A DNA stretch of 64,000 nt from an uncultured Clostridia bacterium (GCA_947584415.1 CANPWN010000003.1:1-64000); one strand, 5' to 3'. Numbered from the stretch's first letter, positions 32,362 through 41,030 are shown. Program-made: numbers and translations. Notes: generated by a model from the sequence alone, not told the origin.

Positions 32362-34122
32362 TTATTCAACTGTCACTGATTTAGCGAGGTTTCGCGGCAT
32401 GTCAGGATTTAGGCCTTTTATCATGCAAACTTTGTAACTTAAAAGTTGCAAAGGGATGGCGGCCATCACTCCTCTCAATAGTTTTGGGACTTTTGGAAGG
32501 GTCATGCACATTTCAAAATCTTTGAGTTCATACGCCTGCGGCAAAAGTGAAGAAATGACAAAAAGTTTCCCACCCCTGCTCTTTGCCTCCAAGGCACTGT
32601 TCATTGTTTTTTCATAAAGTTTTTCATCCGTTGCAACCACAATGATTGGCGTGCCTTCATCTACCAGCGCAAGCACGCCGTGTTTTAATTCCCCCGCTGG
32701 AAAAGAGTTGCAATTTATGTAAGATATCTCCTTCAGTTTAAGTGCTCCTTCAAGTGCTGTGATGTAATCAATCCCTTTGCCTATAAAGAAAACTTTGTCA
32801 TGCTTTGCAATCTCTTCAGCAAACGGAGAAATGTTAATAAAAAATTTTTGAATTTGCTCTGACAACTTTCTCACATCTCGAAGTGCCTGATAAAAATGCT
32901 TTTCGCTTTTTAAGGCCATTGTTAAAAGATAAAGCACCACAACTTGTGAACAATACGCCTTTGTTGACGCAACACAAATTTCAGGCCCAGCACATGTTGA
33001 AAAATGCATGTCGCCCATCTGTGAAAGAGTGCTGTGTGGAACATTGGTGATGACAAGTGTTTTAGCCTTTTTTTTGGATATCTTTTCTAGCGCTGCAATA
33101 GTGTCCGCCGTTTCGCCACTTTGACTGACAAACACACAAAGTGAGTGTGAACCTATGATTTGCTTGCCATATCTAAACTCGCTTGCCTGCACGGCCTCTG
33201 CGTCAATATTTAAGATGCGTTTGAAAAATTCTGCGCCCATTAAACATGCATGATATGCTGTTCCGCAGCCAACAAGTTTAACGGATGAAAATTTAAGTTT
33301 CTTTAATGCCGTCAAATCAAGTTTTTCATAAACGTCACACACTCTGTCCAAAACATCTGGCGTTTCATAAATCTCTTTGAGCATGAAGTGTTCAAAATTG
33401 TTTAAATCTGCGCTCGAGTTAATATTTTGATATTTTTGAAGTGTTTTTTTGATTTTTTCGCCCTTAAAATTGAAAAATTCCAGTTTTCCTTTACTCATTT
33501 TGCAAATTTCGTCATCTTCAAATTTGTAATAGTCACCCTTTGGAAAACAAATTGGGTCGCTTGCAAACATGGACATTTTGCCATCACAAAAAGCATAAAG
33601 TGGGCTTTTGTGTTTTGCCGCATAAACGTGATTGTCCGATTTGTTAATTGCACAAAAAGCATAACTGCCCTTAAGTTGTTTGCATGTCCAAAGCACACTT
33701 CTTAAGTTATCTTCAAAATCATTGGCTGAAAGCAAAGATGAAATTACTTCGGTGTCAGTGTCCGTGAAAAAGCACTCTCCCTCACTTGTGCGTTCGTCAA
33801 CAATTTCTTTGTAATTTTCAATTATGCCATTATGCACGACCGCCCAATTTTTGTCGCTGCTCAAAATTGGATGGGCATTTTTTTCACAAACCTGGCCATG
33901 CGTTGCCCAACGCGTGTGCCCAATTGCAATCTCCCCGTCATAGCCGTTTAGTTCTGTCTCCAACTTGGCAACACTTCCTTTGACCTTTATTGTCACAAGT
34001 TTTAAATCACTTTTAAAACACACACCCGCCGAATCATAGCCCCTGTATTGAATTTTTTTAAGACCACCAATTATGGTCTTTTTAACAGGCTGACTGTCAA
34101 TGACGGCAACAATTCCACACAT
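32362..34122 (-). CDS. glmS: Glutamine-fructose-6-phosphate aminotransferase (isomerising)
   Basis: 586 residues from the ATG at 34122, which makes Cys2 the N-terminal nucleophile of the glutaminase domain (MCGIVAVID) and follows GGAGG; an in-frame upstream start would block that Cys. Class II glutamine amidotransferase motifs GYDSAGV, GHTRWATHG and HNGIIENY are present. Two SIS sugar-isomerase domains follow (SQSGETADT, STKAYCSQ), ending LAKSVTVE. It makes glucosamine-6-phosphate for cell-wall precursors. The gap to the divergent gene is under 90 bp, so no glmS ribozyme is present. Confidence 0.96.
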   Translation of the reverse strand: MCGIVAVIDSQPVKKTIIGGLKKIQYRGYDSAGVCFKSDLKLVTIKVKGSVAKLETELNGYDGEIAIGHTRWATHGQVCEKNAHPILSSDKNWAVVHNGIIENYKEIVDERTSEGECFFTDTDTEVISSLLSANDFEDNLRSVLWTCKQLKGSYAFCAINKSDNHVYAAKHKSPLYAFCDGKMSMFASDPICFPKGDYYKFEDDEICKMSKGKLEFFNFKGEKIKKTLQKYQNINSSADLNNFEHFMLKEIYETPDVLDRVCDVYEKLDLTALKKLKFSSVKLVGCGTAYHACLMGAEFFKRILNIDAEAVQASEFRYGKQIIGSHSLCVFVSQSGETADTIAALEKISKKKAKTLVITNVPHSTLSQMGDMHFSTCAGPEICVASTKAYCSQVVVLYLLTMALKSEKHFYQALRDVRKLSEQIQKFFINISPFAEEIAKHDKVFFIGKGIDYITALEGALKLKEISYINCNSFPAGELKHGVLALVDEGTPIIVVATDEKLYEKTMNSALEAKSRGGKLFVISSLLPQAYELKDFEMCMTLPKVPKLLRGVMAAIPLQLLSYKVCMIKGLNPDMPRNLAKSVTVE

Positions 34123-34177
34123 GCTTTCCTCCACTAAAGCATATTATGTAAATTTGGCTTCAATAGTGAATTTTGTT

Positions 34178-34205
34178 TTGTAAAAATAAATTGTTTTGTT
34201 ATAAT
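34178..34205 (+). promoter_or_regulatory. Promoter with -10 box 6 nt before the GNAT start
   Basis: TTGTAA (34178-34183), 16 bp, TATAAT (34200-34205), six bases, ATG at 34212. No SD. Confidence 0.6.
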
Positions 34206-34211
34206 AATTTT

Positions 34212-34820
34212 ATGAAACACTTAAAAATTAAATTTATTAAGTCCATAGGTGAAGTCAGAGAGTGCTTCTCTTTTTTCAAAAGAATTATGTTTGACATAAG
34301 CCAAGACAGCCTTGGAGTTTTCACATCTTTTCATGAAACCTATCAAATCATGCTTGACAATTTGAATAGAAAAGAAAAACTCCAGTTTGTCGCAGAACTT
34401 GATGACGAAATTGTCGGCTGCATAATTGGTGCAAAAGAGGACACTTCAACTTTGTTTTTGCCTGTTATTGCGGTTGACGGCAGACACAGAAAACTTGGCA
34501 TTGCTAGGCAACTTTTGGACACACTGATAAAACCACTTAAAAAATCAAAATATAAAACAATCAAAGTCATCTCTTCGGAAGAGTTTGCAGGGTTCTTTTC
34601 CAAACTTAACTTCTCGCCATATTTGTATGTTGAACCACTTGAAGCAGTGACAACGGAGCAGATTAAAAGTCTTGGCGCAACTTTGCAGCAAGTTGAAGAA
34701 GGCTCAAATTATGTCAAGTTCGCTTTGCCAGAATTTAAGGAAGATTATGCCAAACCTTTCAAAAAAAGGCTTAGGCTTGTGAACACTTACTTGACTTTTG
34801 AAAAAAATATAGTTGAATAA
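34212..34820 (+). CDS. GNAT-family acetyltransferase
   Basis: 202 residues from the ATG at 34212; the frame also opens at 34173 but that part overlaps the promoter. The acetyl-CoA segment is clear: LFLPVIAVDGRHRKLGIARQLLDTLIKPLKKSKYKTIKVISS, with the R/Q-x-x-G-x-A loop as RKLGIA, then FAGFFSKLNFSPYLYV. Beta-4 carries FVAELDDEIVGCIIGA. Substrate unknown. Divergent from glmS and expressed from a leaderless-type promoter. Confidence 0.82.
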   Translation: MKHLKIKFIKSIGEVRECFSFFKRIMFDISQDSLGVFTSFHETYQIMLDNLNRKEKLQFVAELDDEIVGCIIGAKEDTSTLFLPVIAVDGRHRKLGIARQLLDTLIKPLKKSKYKTIKVISSEEFAGFFSKLNFSPYLYVEPLEAVTTEQIKSLGATLQQVEEGSNYVKFALPEFKEDYAKPFKKRLRLVNTYLTFEKNIVE

Positions 34821-34824
34821 AAGT

Positions 34825-34855
34825 TTGCCTTAAGCACACTCTATGTGTGAGGCAA
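34825..34855 (+). promoter_or_regulatory. Imperfect hairpin overlapping the SD of the DUF975-like gene
   Basis: TTGCCT (34825-34830) and CACAC (34835-34839) pair with GTGTG (34845-34849) and AGGCAA (34850-34855), with a TAAG bulge. The right arm includes the GAGG SD. It may act on translation or as a weak terminator of the GNAT gene. Confidence 0.4.
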
Positions 34856-34858
34856 ATT

Positions 34859-35599
34859 ATGGATATCAAAAAAACAATCAATTCAATGGATGAATATTCC
34901 ATCCAAAAACAGACCAAAGGAAGATGGTTTGAACTTGTGCTTGCAAACACGCTTGCAATTGTTTTTGTTATGCTCGGCTTCAATTTTCCATTTTTGAGCT
35001 TGACTTTGGCGTTTATTGTCATGGCATATTTGCAAATTGGAGTGTATGGATTTGCTCTTAAAACATATCAGGCAAAAAACCCAAAATTTGAGGAGATATT
35101 TTTTCCGTTCAAACACTTTTTGAAAGTCATCACTTTGAAAATTGTTGTCATGGCAGGCATGGCAATTTGGGCGCTTGCACTCATTGTGCCGGGAATTATC
35201 TTTGGGCTAAACTACGCCTTTGCAGGCTTTGTGCTGTTTGAAAATCCTGAAATGGAGATAAAGCAAGTTTTAAGCATCTCAAAAAAACTGACTTATGGCA
35301 AAAGAATTGAAATTTTGCTTATGACCCTCTCGCTCATAACCCTCATCTGTGCTGCGGCATCACTTGGCGTGGGAATTCACTTTTTACTCATGCTTGCGTT
35401 CAAAGTTCCAGTTTGGCTGACAATCATGCTCATCTTAATCCCTGCCGCCCTTGTTGGCCTTCTCATCTGTCTTCCGCTTTTCGAGTTTTTCCTTGCTGGC
35501 TCTTATGAAAATTCAAAAGAATTGAACGAAAAATCACCTATTCCTTCAAAAAAATCAACTTCTTCTGCACGCAAGCCCAAAAAAGTTTTAAAATCATAG
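34859..35599 (+). CDS. DUF975-like polytopic membrane protein
   Basis: 246 residues from the ATG at 34859 (GTGAGG upstream). Five or six transmembrane helices. The central block IWALALIVPGIIFGLNYAFAGFVLFENPEMEIKQVLSISKKLTYGKRIEILL matches the DUF975 core (L-x-x-I-P-G-I-x-x-x-x-x-Y...DNP...S...M-x-G). Function of the family is unknown. A short Ser/Lys-rich cytoplasmic tail ends the protein. Confidence 0.72.
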   Translation: MDIKKTINSMDEYSIQKQTKGRWFELVLANTLAIVFVMLGFNFPFLSLTLAFIVMAYLQIGVYGFALKTYQAKNPKFEEIFFPFKHFLKVITLKIVVMAGMAIWALALIVPGIIFGLNYAFAGFVLFENPEMEIKQVLSISKKLTYGKRIEILLMTLSLITLICAAASLGVGIHFLLMLAFKVPVWLTIMLILIPAALVGLLICLPLFEFFLAGSYENSKELNEKSPIPSKKSTSSARKPKKVLKS

Positions 35600-35642
35600 C
35601 GTTTTGTGATATAATCTCCTTAAAGAACGGGAGTAAAAAAAT

Positions 35643-36203
35643 ATGGAAAGAGAAAATTTTGTCACAAAAAGTGATGCTTTCAAAGGTTTCACGGAACTTA
35701 GAACTGTGATTAATGACTGCATAAATAATCCTGAGCAATATACAAAGTCATTTTTGGATATGTTCACCGAAGTTGGCACTCTGGCAATGTCTGGAAATTG
35801 CATAGCACAAGATGTGATGAGTTATTATTATAAAAATGGCGTTGAGGGACAACTGCCAGAAAACTATGACCATTACATGTGTTGGGCAATTCTTGCGGGG
35901 GCAAACGGAAATGAATTTGCCATTGAAAAACTGCAATTTTTCTTAAACTTTGCATTTGAAGAGATTGTTGAAAATGAGCAGTTGCCAGACATTTTGGACA
36001 GAAACGACATTGATGAAGAAAACTATGTTTTTATCCTTGGAAATTTGCTTTGCGAAGGCATTGTGGATGAACTTGGCATAAACGCAAAAGACCTTGTTGA
36101 AGCACAATTCAAAGAATCAAAATACACACCTGAAAAATTGAGAAAATATCGCAAAGCGCTGGACACTGCCCTTCCAAAAGTTGTAAATTACTTGCTGGCA
36201 TAA
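35643..36203 (+). CDS. Sel1-like repeat protein
   Basis: 186 residues, soluble and acidic. The region AMSGNCIAQDVMSYYYKNGVEGQLPENYDHYMCWAILAGANGNEFAIEKLQFFL has the A-x-x-G-x-x-x-A-x-x-x-L/M-x-x-Y-Y...A-x-x-W-x-x-x-A-x-x-G pattern of about two Sel1-like repeats, which bind protein partners. No enzymatic motif. TGATATAAT upstream (extended -10) and SD GGGAG precede the ATG; a terminator follows. Confidence 0.6.
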   Translation: MERENFVTKSDAFKGFTELRTVINDCINNPEQYTKSFLDMFTEVGTLAMSGNCIAQDVMSYYYKNGVEGQLPENYDHYMCWAILAGANGNEFAIEKLQFFLNFAFEEIVENEQLPDILDRNDIDEENYVFILGNLLCEGIVDELGINAKDLVEAQFKESKYTPEKLRKYRKALDTALPKVVNYLLA

Positions 36204-36230
36204 CAAAAACGGCTTTAAAGCCGTTTTTTT
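36204..36230. terminator. Bidirectional terminator
   Basis: AAAACGGCTTT directly followed by AAAGCCGTTTT (36206-36227) with T-run. Confidence 0.85.
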
Positions 36231-36699
36231 ATTTTAGTGTCACGCTTATCACCTCGCCGACATCATAAAGGTCGCTGCTCATCCTCATCCTTTGAAAGCA
36301 AAGACTGACAAGTCTTTCATATTCTTCAGATTTTTGAGCGAGGAGAAACAATTTCATGACCAACCTATTTTCAAGGCTTATTGCATTGATGAAGGCTTTG
36401 GTCTTATTTGGACTCAGCCTAAAACCGCGATTTTGCTTGTAGGAGAACATTTTGCGCATGGTTTCAATCTGCTCTTCATTGAGGGCATAAAACTTGTCTG
36501 AGCCCATAAATGTGCCAAGGCTGCGGTAAGTTGAACGCAACTTGAACATCAAATCAAAAGTCTCATCAACAAGATTGCTTACTCCTTCTTCGTCCAAACG
36601 CACAAAAATAAAACCCTTTTCCTTTAACGCGTTTGAATATGCTTTGGCAAGTTGCTCATATTCATTTGGCGAAAGAAAAGCAAAATCTTCATATTCCAT
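36229..36699 (-). CDS. Conserved hypothetical protein, alpha-helical
   Basis: 156 residues from the ATG at 36699, preceded by AGAGGTG; in-frame codons further up lack an SD. Mostly helical and charged, with a segment LEEKGF-like (NALKEKGFIFVRLDEEGV) at the N-terminus and LRSTYRSLGTFMGSDKFYALNEEQIETMRKMF in the middle. No membrane segments and no known motif. It lies between two terminators, immediately downstream of the VirD4-type gene's terminator region but as a separate transcript. Confidence 0.6.
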   Translation of the reverse strand: MEYEDFAFLSPNEYEQLAKAYSNALKEKGFIFVRLDEEGVSNLVDETFDLMFKLRSTYRSLGTFMGSDKFYALNEEQIETMRKMFSYKQNRGFRLSPNKTKAFINAISLENRLVMKLFLLAQKSEEYERLVSLCFQRMRMSSDLYDVGEVISVTLK

Positions 36700-36744
36700 T
36701 TCACACCTCTGCCTTTGATATGATTCGGCACAAAAAAGTGTTAA

Positions 36745-36772
36745 AAAAAGCACCTTCAAAAAGGTGCTTAAT
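36745..36772 (-). terminator. Terminator of the VirD4-type gene
   Basis: AAGCACCTT (36748-36756) and AAGGTGCTT (36761-36769), loop CAAA; T7 on the minus strand after the stem. Confidence 0.8.
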
Positions 36773-36773
36773 T

Positions 36774-38768
36774 TTAATATTGCCTGTTTGCTATAATTTG
36801 ATTTCGCTTTTCAATATCATAGAACACCTGCTCTTCATTGAGCGACCTGATGGTTTTTGACGCAGTCAGTGGTGGATATAAAACAATTTGTGGAGTCTTG
36901 TAATATGGTGTAAGTTCGCATTTTATAGGCCTATAGCGGAAGATTTTTACAATTGCAGTTCCTGTTGGCAGAGTTGAAAGTTCAAACGGGTCGACAAGCG
37001 GACGAACAGAACGCTGAACATTTGTTGACCTGCTTGTTGAAGATGAATCCTTGCCTTCGTTTTTTGTGACCTGTTCTTCTTCAGTTGTAAGTTGAATATC
37101 TCCGCAACTCTTTGAAAAAGCCTCTCTTGTTGCGGCATCCTCGGAGCCGAGGAAGATTTGGATGTTAAAGTTACCTTTTAATGTTTCCGCAACCTCTTTG
37201 CCATATTTTGTGTCAAGTTGTGTGAAGGACTGCACAACAATGTTGAACAAAATGTTTCTTGAACGCGCAACCGTAATCATTGTGCCAAAGTCTTGGATAA
37301 CCGGTAAGTTACCGAATTCATCCATGATGAAGTAAACATGCCTAGGAAGTTGCATGCGAGGATACTTGTTTGCAATATCAACCAAAGTTCTGTAAAGTTG
37401 AGCAACGCAAATTGTGGCAAGTGGATGACGCTCTTTCTTGTGGTCAGGCACTTTGATGAAGAAGGCTGTCGGTTTGTCAATAAAATTATTAAAATCTATT
37501 TCAGTTCCGCTGGTCGCATAGCAGATACCCATGTCTTCCATGAGTTGTGAAACTTTACTTGCAAGCACACTCAAATATGACTTTGTGGTTGTAGGTGCCG
37601 AGTTGATGATTGGAGAAGTCATAAGTGGCACATTTGAGGTCTTGGCTCTGCCTGAGCAATATCTTCTTATGGAATTAAACGGGTTGTCTGGGTCAGGGTC
37701 ACGCTTGTTGGAAATCTTGTAAAGGTTATAAAAGTTGAATTGGTCCTTGCGAAGTTTGTTGTCGCCAAGCCTTGGGTCAATGGAGTCCTCAAGCATGGCA
37801 AGCATGATGCCATATAAAAAGTCTTGTGCACCCTGCTCCCACATTGTGTCATTTGTGCCGGCTGAAACTGGACAAATTGACGCTGCAACGCCACGCAAAT
37901 CAAAGGACGCCTCGTTGATAAGTTGCTGCCTCTTTGATGCGAGTTGTTTGTTCAAACTCTCTTCATCTGGAAATGCTATGTCCTCAAATTCATACCAAAC
38001 ATCACCATAAACAACGCCTTCCAAAGGCTCTTTGCCTGCCTGTTGTGGAGTGCAGCCAGAATATTTTTTTGCCTCTTTGTAAATGTTTATTGCCCTGTGA
38101 TAGATGTTGAACGCCCTTTCCATAGGATTCCATCTTGAAGATGCATAAGGGTTGTTAAGGTCATAAACTTTAACATCATATCCCTCTTCCAAAAGCGCCC
38201 TTGCGTGCTTTTCATAAAGTTCGCCCTTAGGGTCAGTGATGACAAGCGACGGTTTTTCCTGTGTGTGCGCATAAACACGGATTGCTGGGTCAATAAGCAT
38301 AGTTGTTTTACCTGTGCCAGTTGTTCCTATGATAAGCGAGTGCATTTCATCCTTCATTGTTGTTTCATAGCGCGGGCCGTTTTTAATTCCCATGATAAAC
38401 GAGCCTGTCTTTTTAAGTGACGGCAGTGATGACCAAGTTTGATTTATCAAAAATTTGTCGTTCAAAACTTCATCTCTCGCCATAAAGCCTGAGTCATAGT
38501 GAAGTTCGAACTCCTTTCCTGCGGCTGTTTTGCCTTTGACAGTTTTTGGACCTTTGCCTTTTTTGAAAAATTTGATGTAAAGTGTTATTGCAAAACCAAG
38601 CGCAACTCCCGCAACAAGCATGCCAAGAGAAAGAGAAGATTTCATCATGTCAATGTTAAAATCCCCTTCGGTTTGCAAATATGTGATTCCCACGCCTATT
38701 CCAAAACATATTGCAGAACACACCACCACCCAAAAAACGAGCAGCAAGAAAAAATTCATTTTTTTCAT
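36774..38768 (-). CDS. VirD4/TraG-type coupling ATPase
   Basis: 664 residues. Two N-terminal transmembrane helices (about residues 5-30 and 45-67) anchor a large cytoplasmic ATPase. Walker A is IIGTTGTGKTTMLID near residue 148, followed by VITDPKGELYEKHARALLEEGY, which is highly typical of VirD4/TraG. Walker B is VYFIMDEFGNLPVI. In conjugation such proteins bring the relaxosome or effectors to the type IV secretion channel as hexamers. No relaxase or other channel gene is next to it. GGAGG precedes the ATG. Possibly works with the pilin-like protein at 22626, or as an orphan effector-coupling protein. Confidence 0.9.
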   Translation of the reverse strand: MKKMNFFLLLVFWVVVCSAICFGIGVGITYLQTEGDFNIDMMKSSLSLGMLVAGVALGFAITLYIKFFKKGKGPKTVKGKTAAGKEFELHYDSGFMARDEVLNDKFLINQTWSSLPSLKKTGSFIMGIKNGPRYETTMKDEMHSLIIGTTGTGKTTMLIDPAIRVYAHTQEKPSLVITDPKGELYEKHARALLEEGYDVKVYDLNNPYASSRWNPMERAFNIYHRAINIYKEAKKYSGCTPQQAGKEPLEGVVYGDVWYEFEDIAFPDEESLNKQLASKRQQLINEASFDLRGVAASICPVSAGTNDTMWEQGAQDFLYGIMLAMLEDSIDPRLGDNKLRKDQFNFYNLYKISNKRDPDPDNPFNSIRRYCSGRAKTSNVPLMTSPIINSAPTTTKSYLSVLASKVSQLMEDMGICYATSGTEIDFNNFIDKPTAFFIKVPDHKKERHPLATICVAQLYRTLVDIANKYPRMQLPRHVYFIMDEFGNLPVIQDFGTMITVARSRNILFNIVVQSFTQLDTKYGKEVAETLKGNFNIQIFLGSEDAATREAFSKSCGDIQLTTEEEQVTKNEGKDSSSTSRSTNVQRSVRPLVDPFELSTLPTGTAIVKIFRYRPIKCELTPYYKTPQIVLYPPLTASKTIRSLNEEQVFYDIEKRNQIIANRQY

Positions 38769-38849
38769 GTTTCCTCCAGTAAGTTCAATTTAGCATACCA
38801 CATTTTTGGTGAAAATAAAAGCAACTTGCCTTTGTTTTCACATTTTTCT

Positions 38850-38877
38850 TTGACAAATTTTTGATTTGATATATAAT
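38850..38877 (+). promoter_or_regulatory. Consensus promoter upstream of tRNA-Arg
   Basis: TTGACA (38850-38855), 16 bp, TATAAT (38872-38877), about 46 bases before the tRNA. Confidence 0.65.
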
Positions 38878-38923
38878 GAGATAGTTTGATGCACATTTAA
38901 ACTTCTTCGTTCAGTTTTTATTT

Positions 38924-38998
38924 GCTCCCGTGGTGTAATGGAGAGCACAGCAGTCTTCGGAACTGCTTGTTCGGGTTCGAGTCCTGACGGGAGCACCA
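38924..38998 (+). tRNA. tRNA-Arg (anticodon TCG)
   Basis: 75 nt including CCA. Acceptor GCTCCCG (38924-38930) pairs with CGGGAGC (38988-38994), discriminator A, CCA at 38996-38998. The anticodon stem GCAGT/ACTGC encloses CTTCGGA, anticodon TCG, reading CGA/CGN. The T arm TCGGGTTCGAGTCCTGA is normal. An XRE gene ends three bases downstream on the other strand; no terminator lies between. Confidence 0.93.
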
Positions 38999-39001
38999 GA
39001 T

Positions 39002-39241
39002 TTATGTCTCTAAATTATCTAAACTAAACAATTCATCATTAAAGAAATCGTTTAATGAAATATCCAAAGCAATGCAAACTTTGACTATTGTCGAAAAATA
39101 AACATCTGTGTTAACTTCATTGAAAATATATCTCAGCGCTGAATGTGTCAATCCAGTTTCTTTTTCAAGTCTATATTTTGACATTCCTTTTTCATTCAAC
39201 AATTTGCTAAGCCTCAATGCAAATGCTTTATTTAAATTCAT
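39002..39241 (-). CDS. XRE-family regulator, divergent from a SLOG gene
   Basis: 79 residues from the ATG at 39241 (GAGAGG five bases upstream). A single Cro/C1-type helix-turn-helix: LRLSKLLNEKGMSKYRLEKETGLTHSALRYIFNEVNTDVYFSTIVKVCIALDISLNDFFNDE. It would repress its own region; two 7-bp inverted repeats with 10-bp spacers lie between it and the divergent SLOG gene. It sits directly against tRNA-Arg, a common integration site, which hints that the module was acquired. Confidence 0.85.
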   Translation of the reverse strand: MNLNKAFALRLSKLLNEKGMSKYRLEKETGLTHSALRYIFNEVNTDVYFSTIVKVCIALDISLNDFFNDELFSLDNLET

Positions 39242-39270
39242 TTTCACCTCTCAATATTATGTGCAATCAA

Positions 39271-39346
39271 AATAAGAGAAATACATTGCTCTTATATTTG
39301 ACATTATAAAATTGAGATCTTATAATATAGGTGCAGTCGTCTGCAC
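39271..39346. promoter_or_regulatory. Divergent control region with two 7-10-7 operators and a consensus promoter
   Basis: Inverted repeats ATAAGAG/CTCTTAT (spacer 10) at about 39271-39294 and ATTATAA/TTATAAT (spacer 10) at about 39303-39326. The second overlaps the spacer and -10 of TTGACA (39298-39303) - 17 bp - TATAAT (39321-39326), reading toward the SLOG gene. A hairpin GTGCAG-TCGT-CTGCAC (39331-39346) follows at the transcript start. Confidence 0.6.
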
Positions 39347-39361
39347 TTATATGAGGTCGTT

Positions 39362-39925
39362 TTGAAAACTTGTTGCTTTATCGGGCATAGAAAAATTGAA
39401 ATAACTGATGGGCTTGTGTTAGCAATCAGGCACATTTTATTGTCACTCATTGAAGATGAAGGTGTGCGGATTTTTGCTTTTGGTAGCAGGAGTGAATTTA
39501 ACTCGCTATGCCACAAAATTGTCACGGATTTGCAAAAAGAGTATAAGGGGATTGAAAGAGTTGCTCTTACCTGCCGAAGTGAAGTTTGTTGTTTGGAGAG
39601 CGAAAAAGAAAGGTGGGAAGAGATTTTTGCCAAAAATTCAAATCAAACAGTCCGCTTGCAGGGCTTTGAGAGAGAAATTGAATTCAAAAATAAATACACC
39701 TCTGGAAGAGCGGCGTATGTCGAGCGAAATCAAGCACTGATTGATATGAGCGACTTCTGCATATTCTATTTTGACAAAGATTATCTTCCGCCATAGAGGA
39801 AGGAATCAAAAAGATCCACATTTTTTTATCAGCCAAAGAGCGGAACGGCACTTACTTACAAATATGCTGAGCAAAAGAAAAAACACATCATCAATGTGTT
39901 TGGGATTGATAAAATTGCGTTTTAA
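39362..39925 (+). pseudogene. SLOG-domain protein gene interrupted by an in-frame TAG
   Basis: Reads from a TTG start (GAGG upstream) for 144 codons to a TAG at 39794-39796. The same frame then continues for 42 more codons, ending ...VFGIDKIAF. The first part has CCFIGHRKIEITDGL and VRIFAFGSRSEFNSLCH, typical of SLOG-superfamily (YspA/DprA-like Rossmann) proteins. The degenerate second copy at 43.6 kb has GAG where this copy has TAG (PPERK versus PP-stop-RK), so the stop is a nonsense mutation. The truncated 144-residue form may still fold. A terminator follows at 39927-39957. Confidence 0.7.
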
Positions 39926-39926
39926 A

Positions 39927-39957
39927 AAAACACGACTTTTAAGCCGTGTCTTTTATA
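39927..39957 (+). terminator. Terminator of the SLOG gene
   Basis: ACACGACTT/AAGCCGTGT with one A-C mismatch and T-run. The equivalent hairpin after the second copy is perfect (ACACGGCTT/AAGCCGTG), so the duplicated unit includes the terminator. Confidence 0.65.
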
Positions 39958-39989
39958 AACATTGTTTGAAATAATATCACTTTCTAAAT

Positions 39990-40883
39990 TCAATTATCAA
40001 GGTCAACAAGTTCGTATTCGTGGGTGCCAAGGCCGAGTTGTTCCGCCGCCTCTACTATATGGATGCCGTGACGGGAGTTCATTCTTTCAACAAGCGACTT
40101 TTTACCCTTGTCTTTGGAATTTATCACGGCGTCATAGCACGCTTGGTCAAGTGCCACTGGATTGAGTGAGGCAAATATGCCAATATCCGCCATTTCAGGC
40201 TCTGGTGGATGTGCATCACAGTCGCAATTGACTGAAAGGCGATTTGCCACATTGATGTATGCCATATTTTTTGGCTTCAAATAATCAATCACCGCTTTGC
40301 ATGCGTCAGCCATGCTTTCAATGAAGGCGTCTTGGTCACGGTCAAAGAGATTTTGCATCATTACATCAGGGTCAGATGTTGCACCGACAGAGTGGATAAA
40401 GGCTTTGCCATTTCGTGATGCAAGTCCAATTGAAATATTTTTCAGCGCTCCGCCGAAGCCACCCATCATGTGTCCTTTAAAGTGCGACAACACAAGCATG
40501 GAGTCATAGTTCTTTAAATGCTCGCCGACAGTGTCATAAGGCAAATGAAAACCGCCTTTGACTGGCAAATTAAACTCCCCTTCCTCATCCAAAATGTCGC
40601 ATGGGGCAATGTCCAAAAAACCGTGCTGCTTGATTGCCTTCCAGTGGTCTTTGGAATCAAATCTCCTGCCGCGATATGCTGTGTTGCACTCAACAATTGT
40701 GCCACCGACACGCGAAACAAGTGGAGCAATCAGTTTTGGATTTAAAAAGTTGTGTCCGCCCGGCTCGCCTGTTGAAATCTTGACTGCGACTTTGCCCTTT
40801 AACTGAGCTTTCAGTGCGTCATAAATTTTATTTAAGCCTTCGCTTGTCAATTCTTTTGTGAAAAAAACTTTTGATTTTGCCAT
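39990..40883 (-). CDS. DUF362 domain protein
   Basis: 297 residues. GKVAVKISTGEPGGHNFLNPKLIAPLV, ECNTAYRGRR, LVLSHFKGHMMGGFGGALKNISIGLASR and VNCDCDAHPPEPEMADIGIFASLNPVALDQACYDAV follow the DUF362 family of iron-sulfur-linked proteins found in anaerobes. Two cysteines (NCDCD) remain, but no full [4Fe-4S] CxxCxxC motif is present. Function unknown, suggested redox. SD AAAGGAG precedes the ATG. Confidence 0.85.
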   Translation of the reverse strand: MAKSKVFFTKELTSEGLNKIYDALKAQLKGKVAVKISTGEPGGHNFLNPKLIAPLVSRVGGTIVECNTAYRGRRFDSKDHWKAIKQHGFLDIAPCDILDEEGEFNLPVKGGFHLPYDTVGEHLKNYDSMLVLSHFKGHMMGGFGGALKNISIGLASRNGKAFIHSVGATSDPDVMMQNLFDRDQDAFIESMADACKAVIDYLKPKNMAYINVANRLSVNCDCDAHPPEPEMADIGIFASLNPVALDQACYDAVINSKDKGKKSLVERMNSRHGIHIVEAAEQLGLGTHEYELVDLDN

Positions 40884-40961
40884 TTCTTTCTCCTTTATTA
40901 AGATAACTATACCACAAAATGAAAAATTTTAAAAATATTTCAACATTTTATCAACTTTTGC

Positions 40962-41014
40962 TTGACAGTTGAATACATATTCAATTATAATGAAACAGTT
41001 GAATGAATATTCAA
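40962..41014 (+). promoter_or_regulatory. Promoter and twin ArsR/CadC-type operators
   Basis: TTGACA (40962-40967), 18 bp, TATAAT (40986-40991). Two near-identical palindromes, TTGAATACATATTCAA (40969-40984, inside the spacer) and TTGAATGAATATTCAA (40999-41014), match the operator style of ArsR/SmtB metal sensors. Confidence 0.8.
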
Positions 41015-41030
41015 CCATAAAGGAGATAGT

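Noticed and set aside
34123-34211. glmS ribozyme upstream of glmS
   Set aside because: Fewer than 90 bases lie between glmS and the divergent GNAT gene; the ribozyme needs about 150-200 and none of its core is visible.
39794-39796. TAG as a recoded sense codon in the SLOG gene
   Set aside because: Other genes here end with TAG (for example the ABC gene at 30276), and the paralogous copy has GAG at this codon. A nonsense mutation is the simpler reading.
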